A DNA stretch of 64,000 nt from NCBI RefSeq assembly GCF_900111885.1, contig NZ_FOKG01000001.1, positions 744,001 through 808,000 of the forward strand. Reading direction: 5' to 3'. Both the position numbers and the translations under genes were made by a program. Shown piece by piece: positions 26,004 to 34,350 of this stretch. This stretch comes from Amycolatopsis marina. GTDB lineage: Bacteria; Actinomycetota; Actinomycetes; Mycobacteriales; Pseudonocardiaceae. Each line of letters opens with the position of its first letter. Position 1 is the stretch's first letter. The notes beneath the pieces were generated by a model that saw only the letters and a list, made by a program, of their open reading frames with translations, was not told where the DNA came from and ran no database searches.

Positions 26004-27265
26004 TCAGCCCGTGGACACGAATGCGTCCATGCGTGGCGTCCCGTCGGAACCGCCCTCCGGTTCGCTCAAGCCGAAGAGCTTGCCCACAGTTGGTGCGACA
26101 TCCACCGTCCGCGCCTGCGCCGAGGAGACCGCCCCGCGGCGGACCATGGGATGCCCGCCCGCGACGAAGAACGGGATCGGCTCGGTGACCGGATGACCAT
26201 GGTTACCGGGAATCGGGTTTGACAGCACGACAGGCTCGGTGAACCGCCACCCCGCCCTGCAGTAGGCGACGAGGTCGCCCGCCTCGGGGCCAAGCCGCAG
26301 CTCGCCCGGCTCGTGCACGGACAGCACGCCGGGGGTGGCAGCGGCCAGCTCGCGCATCAGGGCGAGCGCGGCCTGGCGTCGCTCGGCCGGCCCGGTGTAG
26401 GCGAGCAGGTCGGCGCCACCGTTCTGGGCGACCACCACCGCGCCCGCCAGCAGCGGCTCGGCGTCCATTCGTGGCTGCAGCGAGACCACCCGGTGCGGTA
26501 GTGACCAGTCCATGGAGTGGTCGGCCAGTACGAGCAGCACGCTGGACGCCCAGCGTCCGGTGCCCTTCAGGTGGGCGACAAACCGGCCCACCTGCTGGTC
26601 GGTGGAGGCCAGCGCGGCCGTGCGAGCCGCCTGCAGCGTTGTGCCCGTGAGATCGCTGTGGCCGACCCGGTCCACGTCGCCGAGGTTGACGAACACGAGT
26701 TCGGGATCGGCGTGCTCGACCATGGAAATCAGCGCGTCGGTGCTGGCGAGGTCGGGCGCGTGCTCGCTGACCGGGACGATCGGGAAGGGTTCCCAGCGCA
26801 CACTCGCGCGCTCACCGAAAATGCCGTACAGGTAGGTCTTGCTCAGTACGGTGCCAGTCACGTGGCCACTCTCGCGCAACCTGTCGAGGAGCGTGGGTGC
26901 GCGGAGGTCTGCGGGCCGGTCGAGGGTGCGAATTCTCGCCTCGGCCCGGTCGTACACCGAGTTCGCTGGCACGCCGGAGCGGTCGGGACGCAACCCGCTC
27001 ATCATCATGGCGTGGTTGGGAATGGTCTCCATGACCGGAAGCGACCGGGCCGCGGGAAAGTGGGTGCCCCGTCGCGCAGCGCAAGCAGGTTCGGGGTGCG
27101 CAGCGGGCCGATCTCGTCGGGCCTGCAGCCGTCGACGACGAGCACGTACACGCGTAGGGATCCCGCACGCTGCTGGGCGAAGGCCGAGCGCGAGCTCGCG
27201 GAGAACACCAACCCGGCGCCGGTGCCGGTGGCGAGGCGGAGGAAGTGCCTGCGATCGACGGTCAT
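26004..27265 (-). pseudogene. Tat-exported alkaline phosphatase/phosphodiesterase-family protein, frameshifted
   Basis: The gene starts with ATG 27265 (overlapping the phoD stop) and a Tat signal (DRRHFLRLATGTGAGLVFSA). It continues as LRVYVLVVDGCRPDEIGP and TPNLLALRDG, then leaves frame. The rest of the protein (THFPAARSLPVMETIPNHAM through NPIPGNHGHPVTEPIPFFVA to the stop at 26004) lies in the next frame. One additional C in the C4 run at 27067-27070 restores a continuous type I phosphodiesterase/nucleotide pyrophosphatase-like protein, with metal ligands in VVDG, DHSMDW and GNHGH. The break lies between the first metal ligand and the nucleophile region (ETIPNH), so if genuine it inactivates the enzyme. 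Confidence 0.8.
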
Positions 27266-28908
27266 CGCAGCGGTTCCTGCACTTGGTGGACCCGCTGGGT
27301 GCCCGCGGCAACGGCGAACGACACGGCGTGCCGGGCGCTGCTCTCGGGATCGGTGCGGTCGGCCAGTTCGAACCAGTCCATCTGCACTTGCCGCGGAGAC
27401 ACCTCGATCACGGAGTAACCGTGTGAGTCGAACTCGACGTGCTTGATGTGCGGGTTGTTGGCGCGAATAGCAGCCTCCACCGACAGCGATGCCGTCCGCG
27501 GCGGCACGCGGAGGATGTCGTCGAGGTTGTCGCTGGTGACCGAGGTGCAGACGAGTTCGGTACCGACGGAGTTGCGGTTGAACGGGTAGGTGAGTGGGTC
27601 CGCGGGTAGCTCGCAGGCCCAGGCCGAGTGAATGTCGCCGGTGAGGAACACGGTGTCCCGCACGCCGTGGTCGCGCAGAGTGTTGAAGAGTTCGGCGCGA
27701 TCGGCGGTGTAGCCGTCCCACTGGTCGACGTTGTAGGGTGCGCCCTCGACCGGTGGCCCGGTGAGCTGGGAGAGCGCCTGCAGCTCTCTGGTCGACAGCG
27801 TCGACGGGAAGCGGACCGGGGCGATCATCACCGGGTTGCCGACGAGCTTCCACTGTGCGTCCGCGGCCACCAGGCCGGAGGTCAGCCAGCGCATCTGCTC
27901 GTCACCGGTGATGGTGCGATCGGGATCGTCCGCAGCCCGATCGAGCTGGTCGCCGACCTGTCTGCTGCGGTAGGTGCGTAGATCGAGCATCGAGAGTTCG
28001 GCCAGCGAGCCGAAAGCGAAGCGGCGGTAGAGCTGGCCGCCCGCCCCGTAGCGCACGGGCATCCACTCGGCGTAGGCCTGCTGCGCCGCCGCGCGCCGCT
28101 CAATCCAGCTGCCTTCGGCGGGCTCGGTGTGGTTTTCGGCGCCGCCGGACCAGGCGTCGTTGGCCGACTCGTGGTCGTCCCAGGTGACGACGAACGGCAC
28201 ATGCGCATGCAGTGCCCGCAGGTCCGGGTCGCTCTTGTACTGGGCGTGCCGCCGCCGGTAGTGCTCGAGCACGGTCATCTCGACCGGGGGGTCGTGCGGA
28301 CGCACCACGGTGTCACGGGCCTGGTACTCGCCGGGTGCGTATTCGTAGAGGTAGTCGCCCAGATGCAGGACAAGGTCCAGGTCCTGCCGGTGCGCGAGGT
28401 GGCGGTAGGCGGCGAAGTGGCCTGCCTGCCAGTTCGCGCACGACACCACACCCATCCGCAGCCGCTCGACAGCCGCGCCTGCCGCCGGCGCGGTCCGGGT
28501 CCGCCCGGCCGGGGACAGCACCCCGCGAAGCCGAAAGCGGTACCAGTACCAGCTGTCCGGGTCGAGCCCGCGGACGTCGACCTTCACAGTGTGATCCCGG
28601 GCGGGACCGGTGGCGACGCTGCCCTGCGCCACCACGGTGCGGAAATCCTCGTCCAGCGCGACCTCCCACTGCACGGGCACGGTCGGGCCGGCACCGGAGC
28701 CGGGACGAGCCTTCTCGGTGGGAGTCACCCGCGTCCACAGCAGTACCCCGTCCGGCAGCGGATCGCCTGAGGCGACACCGTGAGCGAACGATGCGGGCAC
28801 ACCGCCGGAGGAAGCCGCGAAGGCGGCCCCGCCGATCAGTCCCGTTCCGGCCACCGCGGCCAGCGTCCCACCGGCTCGCAGTACGTCCCTCCGACTCAAC
28901 GCGCTCAC
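27262..28908 (-). CDS. phoD: PhoD-family alkaline phosphatase, Tat-exported
   Basis: A 548-residue secreted phosphatase/phosphodiesterase. A Tat signal (SRRDVLRAGGTLAAVAGTGL) is followed by the PhoD N-terminal domain (FAHGVASGDPLPDGVLLWTR). The metallophosphatase core comes next: VVSCANWQAG, DLVLHLGDYLYEYAPG, VTWDDHESANDAW, FLTGDIHSAWACEL. These carry the metal-binding Cys/Asp/His residues of calcium- and iron-dependent PhoD enzymes. It releases phosphate from phosphoesters outside the cell. It overlaps the frameshifted phosphodiesterase gene downstream (ATGA) and is preceded by PHO-box-like repeats. Confidence 0.95.
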   Translation of the reverse strand: MSALSRRDVLRAGGTLAAVAGTGLIGGAAFAASSGGVPASFAHGVASGDPLPDGVLLWTRVTPTEKARPGSGAGPTVPVQWEVALDEDFRTVVAQGSVATGPARDHTVKVDVRGLDPDSWYWYRFRLRGVLSPAGRTRTAPAAGAAVERLRMGVVSCANWQAGHFAAYRHLAHRQDLDLVLHLGDYLYEYAPGEYQARDTVVRPHDPPVEMTVLEHYRRRHAQYKSDPDLRALHAHVPFVVTWDDHESANDAWSGGAENHTEPAEGSWIERRAAAQQAYAEWMPVRYGAGGQLYRRFAFGSLAELSMLDLRTYRSRQVGDQLDRAADDPDRTITGDEQMRWLTSGLVAADAQWKLVGNPVMIAPVRFPSTLSTRELQALSQLTGPPVEGAPYNVDQWDGYTADRAELFNTLRDHGVRDTVFLTGDIHSAWACELPADPLTYPFNRNSVGTELVCTSVTSDNLDDILRVPPRTASLSVEAAIRANNPHIKHVEFDSHGYSVIEVSPRQVQMDWFELADRTDPESSARHAVSFAVAAGTQRVHQVQEPLR

Positions 28909-28940
28909 GCGCGCACACCTTTCACGATCGCCCGCCGGAA

Positions 28941-28980
28941 GTCACTATCGGTTGACACTCGTTCAGGAAGAGTTCAGTAG
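28941..28980 (-). promoter_or_regulatory. PHO-box-like direct repeats upstream of phoD
   Basis: On the + strand, units GTCACTATCG (28941), GTTGACACTC (28951), GTTCAGGAAGA (28961) and GTTCAGTAG (28972) follow each other at 10-11 base steps. Streptomyces PhoP boxes are tandem 11-base units close to GTTCAnnnnnG upstream of phosphate-starvation genes including phoD. The array lies about 33-72 bases before the phoD start. PhoP control is inference. Confidence 0.5.
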
Positions 28981-28987
28981 CGGGATG

Positions 28988-29437
28988 TCAGGAAGCCTGG
29001 ATCCAGTCCTGGCATCCGCTGGTCTCGAACAACTCGCCCTTGTTGATCGTCACAGTGCCCGGGCCTTCCAGGATGCTGTTGTTGATGATCGAGCCGAGGT
29101 CTCCTGAGGTGTCGTTCAGCCGCGCCCAGTAACACGGCAAACCACCGTCGGGACCGCCCGTCTTGTACTTGCCTGGCTGGACGTCGACGCCGACCTCCCA
29201 CGTTCCGGGCCCGAACTCCACCTTCGGGCCGGGCGGAGGTGGAGGTTCGGTGGTCACCGTTTCGGTGACGGTTTCCGTCACGGTCGCAGTGACGGTGGTC
29301 GTTTCGGTCGGCGCGGTGCTGACGGCGCCTGCCGCGACTGGTGAGCCAGGGGCGGAGGCACATCCGGTGAGCATTCCCGCGGCGAGGAGGGTGGTCAGCG
29401 GGCCGAGCATGGCAGTCGCTTTGCGGTTCATCGACAT
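28988..29437 (-). CDS. Small secreted lipoprotein of unknown function
   Basis: A 149-residue exported lipoprotein: signal TAMLGPLTTLLAAGMLTGCAS (lipobox LTGC), a Thr/Val-rich repeat linker (TVTATVTETVTETVTTEPPP), then a small domain (FGPGTWEVGVDVQPGKYKT, CYWARLNDTSGDLGSIINNS, ETSGCQDW). That domain is common in actinobacterial surface lipoproteins of unknown role and keeps two cysteines. The ATG 29437 is preferred because GAGAGGCG lies just upstream; an in-frame ATG 5 codons earlier overlaps the ribosome site. It follows the DGQHR gene by 18 bases on the same strand. Confidence 0.8.
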   Translation of the reverse strand: MSMNRKATAMLGPLTTLLAAGMLTGCASAPGSPVAAGAVSTAPTETTTVTATVTETVTETVTTEPPPPPGPKVEFGPGTWEVGVDVQPGKYKTGGPDGGLPCYWARLNDTSGDLGSIINNSILEGPGTVTINKGELFETSGCQDWIQAS

Positions 29438-29455
29438 GGTTTCGCCTCTCATAAT

Positions 29456-30685
29456 TCAGTTCTGCGGGGCGTTCGGGTACCAGGAGGTGACGGTGGAGAC
29501 GAGGTGCAGCAGGTTCTGCGTGCGCATGATCGGCGCGGAGGCCTCCGGCTCGAAGTCCCGCCTTGCCTCGGTGCGGCGCCAGATCCCGGACTCCGAAACC
29601 GGTGCGCTCATGTGCGGGGCCAGCGTGGCGAAGTAGGCGGTGATGTCGTCCTCGTCGATCTCCTTCTCGCGCAGCGCGTGGAAGCTGCCCGCGAGCACGC
29701 GGAGCATGCCGACCGAGCCCAGCAGGGAGCGGCTCCGCAGGTCGGAAGGGCTGAGGGTGCCCTCGGCGACGTCTGCGAGTTCGGTGAACGCACCGGTGAT
29801 GCTGTCCAGGAAGCTGTGCACGCCCTCGACCACGGCTTCGTCGGAGAGTTCGGCCTCCCTGCGCTTGCTGATCCGGCCACCGACGCCGACCGCGACCGCC
29901 TTCGTCAGGTCCGCGACGTGTTTGGCGCCGATCAGGTTGACGTTGTTGCGGGTCATCCGGTCCTGTTCGAGGTCGACCCGGCCCTTGAACAGTGCGTGGT
30001 CGAGGACCCGGTCCAGCGTCCGGTTGGCAATCTTGGAGCCGTCGAAGCGGGCACGGAGCGCGGTGGAGATGCCTTTGGCGTTGTCGGCGACGTCGACGAA
30101 CATCTGCCGGGCGAGCACCGAGTTGGGTTCGACGTAGATGTCCAGGCCGATGGACTCCTGCTCCAGTCGCGTCAACGCCGCACGGAGTTCGGCGAGCTTG
30201 GCCTCGATCTTGATGGAACGATCGGCAGAGCGTGCTCGGGTGAGGTCGCGTTCGGCCTTGGCGACCTCCTCGGAGAGCCTGCGCATCTCCAGCCGCGTCC
30301 CGAGAATTCGGTGCTGGCCGTCGATGGTGCTCAGTGCGCCGAGGGCGCCGGTGGACCACGGAATGTCGAGGTAGCCGACCTTGTCGTCGCTGTTGTCCAG
30401 CGGTTGGAAGACGCAGCCGCCGTTGTCCCTGGCCAGCAGGGCGGGAGCGACCCAGTTGTCGTGCTTGGTGACGTACTCGCCGAACGCCTTGGCATGGCGG
30501 GTGTCGACCTTGCGATTGTCCGGGTCAGGCTGGGCCGGGTCCGGCACCGGCAGGATCTTGTCCAGGTCGAGCAGCGGGACTCGGGTGCTGTAGACGGTGC
30601 GGCCGCCCTGCACGCTGCGCATCGCGAGGTAGGTGTCGTAGCGCCTGCCTGCGGTGATCCGGGTGGTGTCGACGGTGAGTGACAT
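29456..30685 (-). CDS. DGQHR-domain (DndB-like) protein
   Basis: A 409-residue protein with the diagnostic motif STIDGQHRILGT near residue 120. The family includes DndB, the regulator of DNA phosphorothioation, and other ParB/sulfiredoxin-fold proteins. A helical segment (RLSEEVAKAERDLTRARSAD and following) looks like coiled coil. There is no dndA/C/D/E or sspABCD in the window, so a sulfur-modification role is not supported. It sits directly behind an ECF sigma factor gene (the ATG 30697 in the same frame overlaps its stop). ATG 30685 is preferred for its GAGG ribosome site. Confidence 0.75.
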   Translation of the reverse strand: MSLTVDTTRITAGRRYDTYLAMRSVQGGRTVYSTRVPLLDLDKILPVPDPAQPDPDNRKVDTRHAKAFGEYVTKHDNWVAPALLARDNGGCVFQPLDNSDDKVGYLDIPWSTGALGALSTIDGQHRILGTRLEMRRLSEEVAKAERDLTRARSADRSIKIEAKLAELRAALTRLEQESIGLDIYVEPNSVLARQMFVDVADNAKGISTALRARFDGSKIANRTLDRVLDHALFKGRVDLEQDRMTRNNVNLIGAKHVADLTKAVAVGVGGRISKRREAELSDEAVVEGVHSFLDSITGAFTELADVAEGTLSPSDLRSRSLLGSVGMLRVLAGSFHALREKEIDEDDITAYFATLAPHMSAPVSESGIWRRTEARRDFEPEASAPIMRTQNLLHLVSTVTSWYPNAPQN

Positions 30686-30693
30686 GGCGTTCC

Positions 30694-31290
30694 TCATCTC
30701 TTGGGGTGGTTGGGCAGTTCGCCGTCGGCGTTGAGCAGGCGACGAAGTTTGGTGAGCGCGCGGTGCTGGGTGACCCGGACCGCGCCGGAGGTGGAGGCCA
30801 CGGCGTCGGCGGTCTCCGTGCTGGTCAGTCCCACGGCGAGCCGGAGGACGACGATGTCGCGGTGCTCGCGGGGAAGGGTGTCGAGTAGAGTGCCGAGCCG
30901 TTTGCCGAGTTCGTCGCGTAGGGCGGTCTGCTCGGGGCCGGGGCTGTGGTCGGGCACGTCGGGCGCGTCGGCGATCAGGGTCGTCCGCTCCCGCATGTTC
31001 CTGCGGTGGAAGTCGGCGACCTTGTGTGCGGCGATGCCGAAGACGAAGGACGTGAACCCGGCGCCGGTCGCCCGGTATCCGGGTAGCGCCTTCAACACGG
31101 CGATGAGCACGTCCTGTGCGATGTCGTCCGCCGAGGCGTAGGTGCTCTGTGCCCGCCCGGTGTGCGCACGGCAGTACCGGATGATCTTCGGCCGTAGCTC
31201 GGCCAGCAACTCGTTGAGCGCTGCCCGATCGCCGGCCACTGCGGCCGCGACCAGCGCCTCGTCCGGGGCATCGGTGCTACGCGAAGTCAT
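30694..31290 (-). CDS. ECF sigma factor, SigD-like
   Basis: A 198-residue sigma factor: region 2 (ALNELLAELRPKIIRYCRAH, ADDIAQDVLIAVLKALPGYR, FVFGIAAHKVADFHRR) and region 4 (LPREHRDIVVLRLAVGLTST, TSGAVRVTQHRALTKLRRLL) resemble mycobacterial SigD. In mycobacteria the next gene encodes an anti-sigma factor; here it is the DGQHR protein. The start is ATG 31290, with GAAGG about 7 bases upstream. The upstream spacer 31291-31363 is AT-richer and may hold its promoter. Confidence 0.9.
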   Translation of the reverse strand: MTSRSTDAPDEALVAAAVAGDRAALNELLAELRPKIIRYCRAHTGRAQSTYASADDIAQDVLIAVLKALPGYRATGAGFTSFVFGIAAHKVADFHRRNMRERTTLIADAPDVPDHSPGPEQTALRDELGKRLGTLLDTLPREHRDIVVLRLAVGLTSTETADAVASTSGAVRVTQHRALTKLRRLLNADGELPNHPKR

Positions 31291-31363
31291 GAGCACACCT
31301 TCAGGTGGAGAGAAACAATCCGTACTTCAGCGGATTGTCGGCAGTTAGTGAATTCAGTGAAAA

Positions 31364-31738
31364 CTAGTTTGGTCGAGTCTTGCTGGCGGTATTTAGTTCG
31401 ACCACCAAGTTGATCAGGTGAAGAACTTCCCCGACTGTCGGAGTGAGTTGAAATGCGTGGTGGTGGCACGCGTTACTGAGGCCGTTCCACGCGACGCAGG
31501 CGGTGCTGGCGGTCCAGCCGTCATAGAAGGTCGACAACACGATGAGCCGGGATTTCATTTTCACCGGGTGTTCGAGCCGGTTCCCCCTCGCGCCACACAG
31601 GTCGCGCACGATGTCCTCGAGTGCCTGTCGAGCGAGGACCGCGGCCAACCTTGCGGAATGCCCGCCCGGCACAGGGATGCTTCCATTGAGCACGTCTTTG
31701 GCATGGTCAAGCAGGCCGTCGCTCGGTGGCAGGTTCAT
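31364..31738 (-). CDS. Small helical protein, possible HEPN-like partner of the ATPase
   Basis: A 124-residue protein of unknown family. It is predicted to be mainly helical, with HSARLAAVLARQALEDIVRD, then RGNRLEH (R-x5-H, residues 51-57). The C-terminal part (WNGLSNACHHHAFQ, TVGEVLHLINLVVEL) has the look of the last helices of HEPN/DUF4145-like proteins. Its ATG overlaps the stop of the large ATPase gene (ATGA at 31738-31735), so the two are coupled. A toxin, RNase or structural role is conjecture; neither R-x4-6-H placement nor an active site is certain. Confidence 0.6.
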   Translation of the reverse strand: MNLPPSDGLLDHAKDVLNGSIPVPGGHSARLAAVLARQALEDIVRDLCGARGNRLEHPVKMKSRLIVLSTFYDGWTASTACVAWNGLSNACHHHAFQLTPTVGEVLHLINLVVELNTASKTRPN

Positions 31739-34188
31739 CGGCTGCCTCCCAGGATGTCCTCCACGGTTTCCGCAAGGTCTTCCGTGACGAGCCTCGGGTC
31801 GGACGAGATGCCGATGTGTACCCCACCGCCACACGTACTCAGAGTCCGTCGGCGTGCTGGTTTCGCATCGCGCCACGAATCGACCTTTGCCGTACAGTCG
31901 TCGCGGAAGGCGAGCGCGAGTTTCTGTAGAGCCCCCTTGGCTTCGACCCAGTTGGCCTCGGTGGTGTTGCGGTCCGCGCCGTCGCTGTAACGCTTGTTGT
32001 AGTAGACATCGCGTGCTGCTGCTTCCACAGCCAGTCGGCACAGTCCGGGCAGCACCTTTGCCGTGACATCAAGGGGAACATTCGTGTCGCGGGCCAGAGC
32101 GAGGGCGTCATCGACATACCGCCGCGCCGGGGATGATGACTCCATGACTTTGACGACCGAGCCGGCCTCCCTGGTTACTTCGATAACGCGGGCGGATCCG
32201 CCGATCTGACGCACGGCATCAGCCAGCCGGTCATCGTGTGAGAAAACCACCACCTGCCGATCTCGTGCGATCTCGTTCAGAACGCGGACGAACCCGTCGA
32301 CCTTCGCCGGGTCCATGGCCTGAATGGGATCGTCCAGCACTACGAATCTCAGCGGGCTGGCAGGCCGGGTCGCCCTGGGGAGAAAGAGCGCAAGCGCGAG
32401 AGCGTGCAACTCACCCTGGCTCATCACGGTCAGTGCCTGCGCGGGTTCGTCGTCCACGGTGGCGTTCAACTCGACTCGTCGACGAGTGCGCTGTCCAGTC
32501 AGCGAGATAGTTCCCAGATCGACGTTGCTTTCCTGGCGCAGCGCCGCCCAGATCGCCCGCGCTTCGTCAGCGAGCGGCTCGAGTCGCTGATTTCGCAGGA
32601 CAACGTTGTTGGCCCTGACCCATCTCACGGCCTCCTGAACTTTGCGCCCGACCTCCTCGTTGGCCAGCGCACGCCGCTTGAGGCGCACCCATTCCGCCAA
32701 CTGCTGGGCCACCGGCGCCCACTTGTCCTCTCGCTGGGTAAGCGAGGCGCTCGCTTCGGCACTCAGAGCCGACACCGCCTCTGCAAGCTCGGGGTAGACG
32801 TTCAGCAGGTGCTCCGCCAGGCCCAGGTCATCCTGCGGTGCTTCTACCCACCTCCGCTGGACCGCGGTGACCCGGCCAAGTGAGGTGAGCTCGACCTCTC
32901 GGTGTGTGTTTTCCAGCAACACAGGCTTTGTGAGTTCGCGAGCGGACTGCCGACACTGGGTGAGGTTCCGCTGGGCATCCCGGACCGCGATCAGCGCTTC
33001 GCTTTCCTGGGTCTGCTCAGTAACGACCCGCTGGCGCCACTCGTCATCGAGAGCGCCCTCTCCGCAGACAAGGCACGGCATATCCCCATGCGTAGCGTGC
33101 AGTTTCAGCACGTGATCGAGTAGCGCCGCCCGCTGCTCGGCGAACTCGAGGGAACGGGTGCTGTGCGCCGCCATGTCCGCGACCGCGGCCCGCAGGTCAT
33201 GAGCGGCGCGCTCGACCGCCACTTCGCCCGGGGTGGTGACGTGCACCAGCGCCCGCAGGGCCACCAGCAGATCGTCCTGTTGTGGGGCAGTGCCGGTCGC
33301 GAGTCGGAGCATCTCGTCGAGATCCGGCTTGGTCTTGCGCAGCTGAAGCAGGGCCGCCTTCGCCCGTTCGTCGTCAAGCCCTTCGAGCGCCGGTTTGAGC
33401 GCGGCCTTTGCCGTCTTGCACTCGACATCCGGCTGCTGGAGCCGCTTCTGGGTGGCGGTAAGCCGCTTCTCGGCCTCGTTGAGCTGCTCAAGTCCGAGAA
33501 TCCCTTCCAGCGCGTCGTGGAGCCGGCTCGGTTCAGCCGTCAGCAGTCCCCCCAGCTCGTCATAGGAGAGGATTGGCCGGTAGAGCTCGATAGCTGATCC
33601 CCAGCCAAGGGCGGCCAACGAAGGTTCCCGCTTCTGCCCCGCACGCTGCACCCACGACTTCCGGTCACCGAGTTCCGCGTCTCGGTCCCAGTCCAGACCC
33701 ACCACGGTCTCGCCGCTGGCTTCCTCGGCCAGGCGGATGCGGATGTGGCACGGACTGTCGTAGTGCATGTTGCGCCATGACCCGGACCAGATCGCTCCCT
33801 TCTTCTCCGCCCAGCGGTAGCTGTCCCCGGTCAGGGCGATTTCGAGTGCCTCCGCGAAGCTCGACTTGCCTGACCCGTTGCGGCCCGCGACCACGGTGAG
33901 CCCAGGTCCGGGCGCCAGCGGGAGTGTGACGGCGGGTCCGATTCCCCGGAATCCGGCCACCTCGATCCCAACCAAGTAAGCCCCGATAGGTTCGGGCTCT
34001 TCGGCTTCCGTCTGCCTGTCGTCACGTTCGATCGGCGGCGAAGCGGGCGGCGACTCGCCGCCTACGGCACCAGCCAACGCCGCATCACCATCCAACGCTG
34101 CGAGAACCAGCAGTTTCGCGTCCTCGGAGAGGGATGCGTCGTTCTCGGCGACATCAAGCACGGTGTCGGTAAGTCGAGGTTCGGCCAT
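31735..34188 (-). CDS. Rad50/RecN-like AAA ATPase with a CxxC motif, defence-type
   Basis: An 817-residue SMC-like ATPase. Walker A GRNGSGKSS is at 102-110, after an acidic, proline-rich N-terminal extension of about 65 residues. A long helical middle carries one MPCLVCGE motif near residue 372, like a Rad50 zinc hook. The C-terminal half-site has the signature MSQGELHALALAL near 590, Walker B with D-loop FVVLDDPIQAMD near 615-626, and H-loop VVVFSHDDRL near 650. A further C-terminal domain of about 150 residues is unrecognised. Such ATPases act on DNA ends or sense foreign DNA with a partner effector; the coupled small gene downstream is the candidate. ATG 34188 is preferred over the longer frame (AGGCGGA upstream). 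Confidence 0.82.
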   Translation of the reverse strand: MAEPRLTDTVLDVAENDASLSEDAKLLVLAALDGDAALAGAVGGESPPASPPIERDDRQTEAEEPEPIGAYLVGIEVAGFRGIGPAVTLPLAPGPGLTVVAGRNGSGKSSFAEALEIALTGDSYRWAEKKGAIWSGSWRNMHYDSPCHIRIRLAEEASGETVVGLDWDRDAELGDRKSWVQRAGQKREPSLAALGWGSAIELYRPILSYDELGGLLTAEPSRLHDALEGILGLEQLNEAEKRLTATQKRLQQPDVECKTAKAALKPALEGLDDERAKAALLQLRKTKPDLDEMLRLATGTAPQQDDLLVALRALVHVTTPGEVAVERAAHDLRAAVADMAAHSTRSLEFAEQRAALLDHVLKLHATHGDMPCLVCGEGALDDEWRQRVVTEQTQESEALIAVRDAQRNLTQCRQSARELTKPVLLENTHREVELTSLGRVTAVQRRWVEAPQDDLGLAEHLLNVYPELAEAVSALSAEASASLTQREDKWAPVAQQLAEWVRLKRRALANEEVGRKVQEAVRWVRANNVVLRNQRLEPLADEARAIWAALRQESNVDLGTISLTGQRTRRRVELNATVDDEPAQALTVMSQGELHALALALFLPRATRPASPLRFVVLDDPIQAMDPAKVDGFVRVLNEIARDRQVVVFSHDDRLADAVRQIGGSARVIEVTREAGSVVKVMESSSPARRYVDDALALARDTNVPLDVTAKVLPGLCRLAVEAAARDVYYNKRYSDGADRNTTEANWVEAKGALQKLALAFRDDCTAKVDSWRDAKPARRRTLSTCGGGVHIGISSDPRLVTEDLAETVEDILGGSR

Positions 34189-34256
34189 GGTGGTCCGCCT
34201 TTCGGTCGAGGGCCTTGACCGTAGAACCATGGCTGCTGGTCAGATCTAGAGTGCAC

Positions 34257-34274
34257 TGATAACCGGGGTTATCA
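34257..34274. promoter_or_regulatory. Perfect 18-bp palindrome in the divergent promoter of the ATPase and restriction operons
   Basis: TGATAACC-GG-GGTTATCA is a perfect dyad with 8-base arms. It lies 69 bases before the ATPase start and 77 before the methylase-like start, in an AT-richer 162-base region (34189-34350). It is the best candidate operator for coordinated control; the HTH domain of the methylase-like protein is a plausible binder. Confidence 0.6.
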
Positions 34275-34350
34275 AGACACTAAGGCAGTTTCACTCAAGT
34301 TTGCGATAGGTTGTGCAGAGCAACGATCACGACGACCTGAGGGGGTGCCC

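Noticed and set aside
29456..30685. DNA phosphorothioation (Dnd/Ssp) locus
   Set aside because: Only the DGQHR protein is present; no cysteine desulfurase, dndC/D/E or sspBCD-like genes were found in the window.
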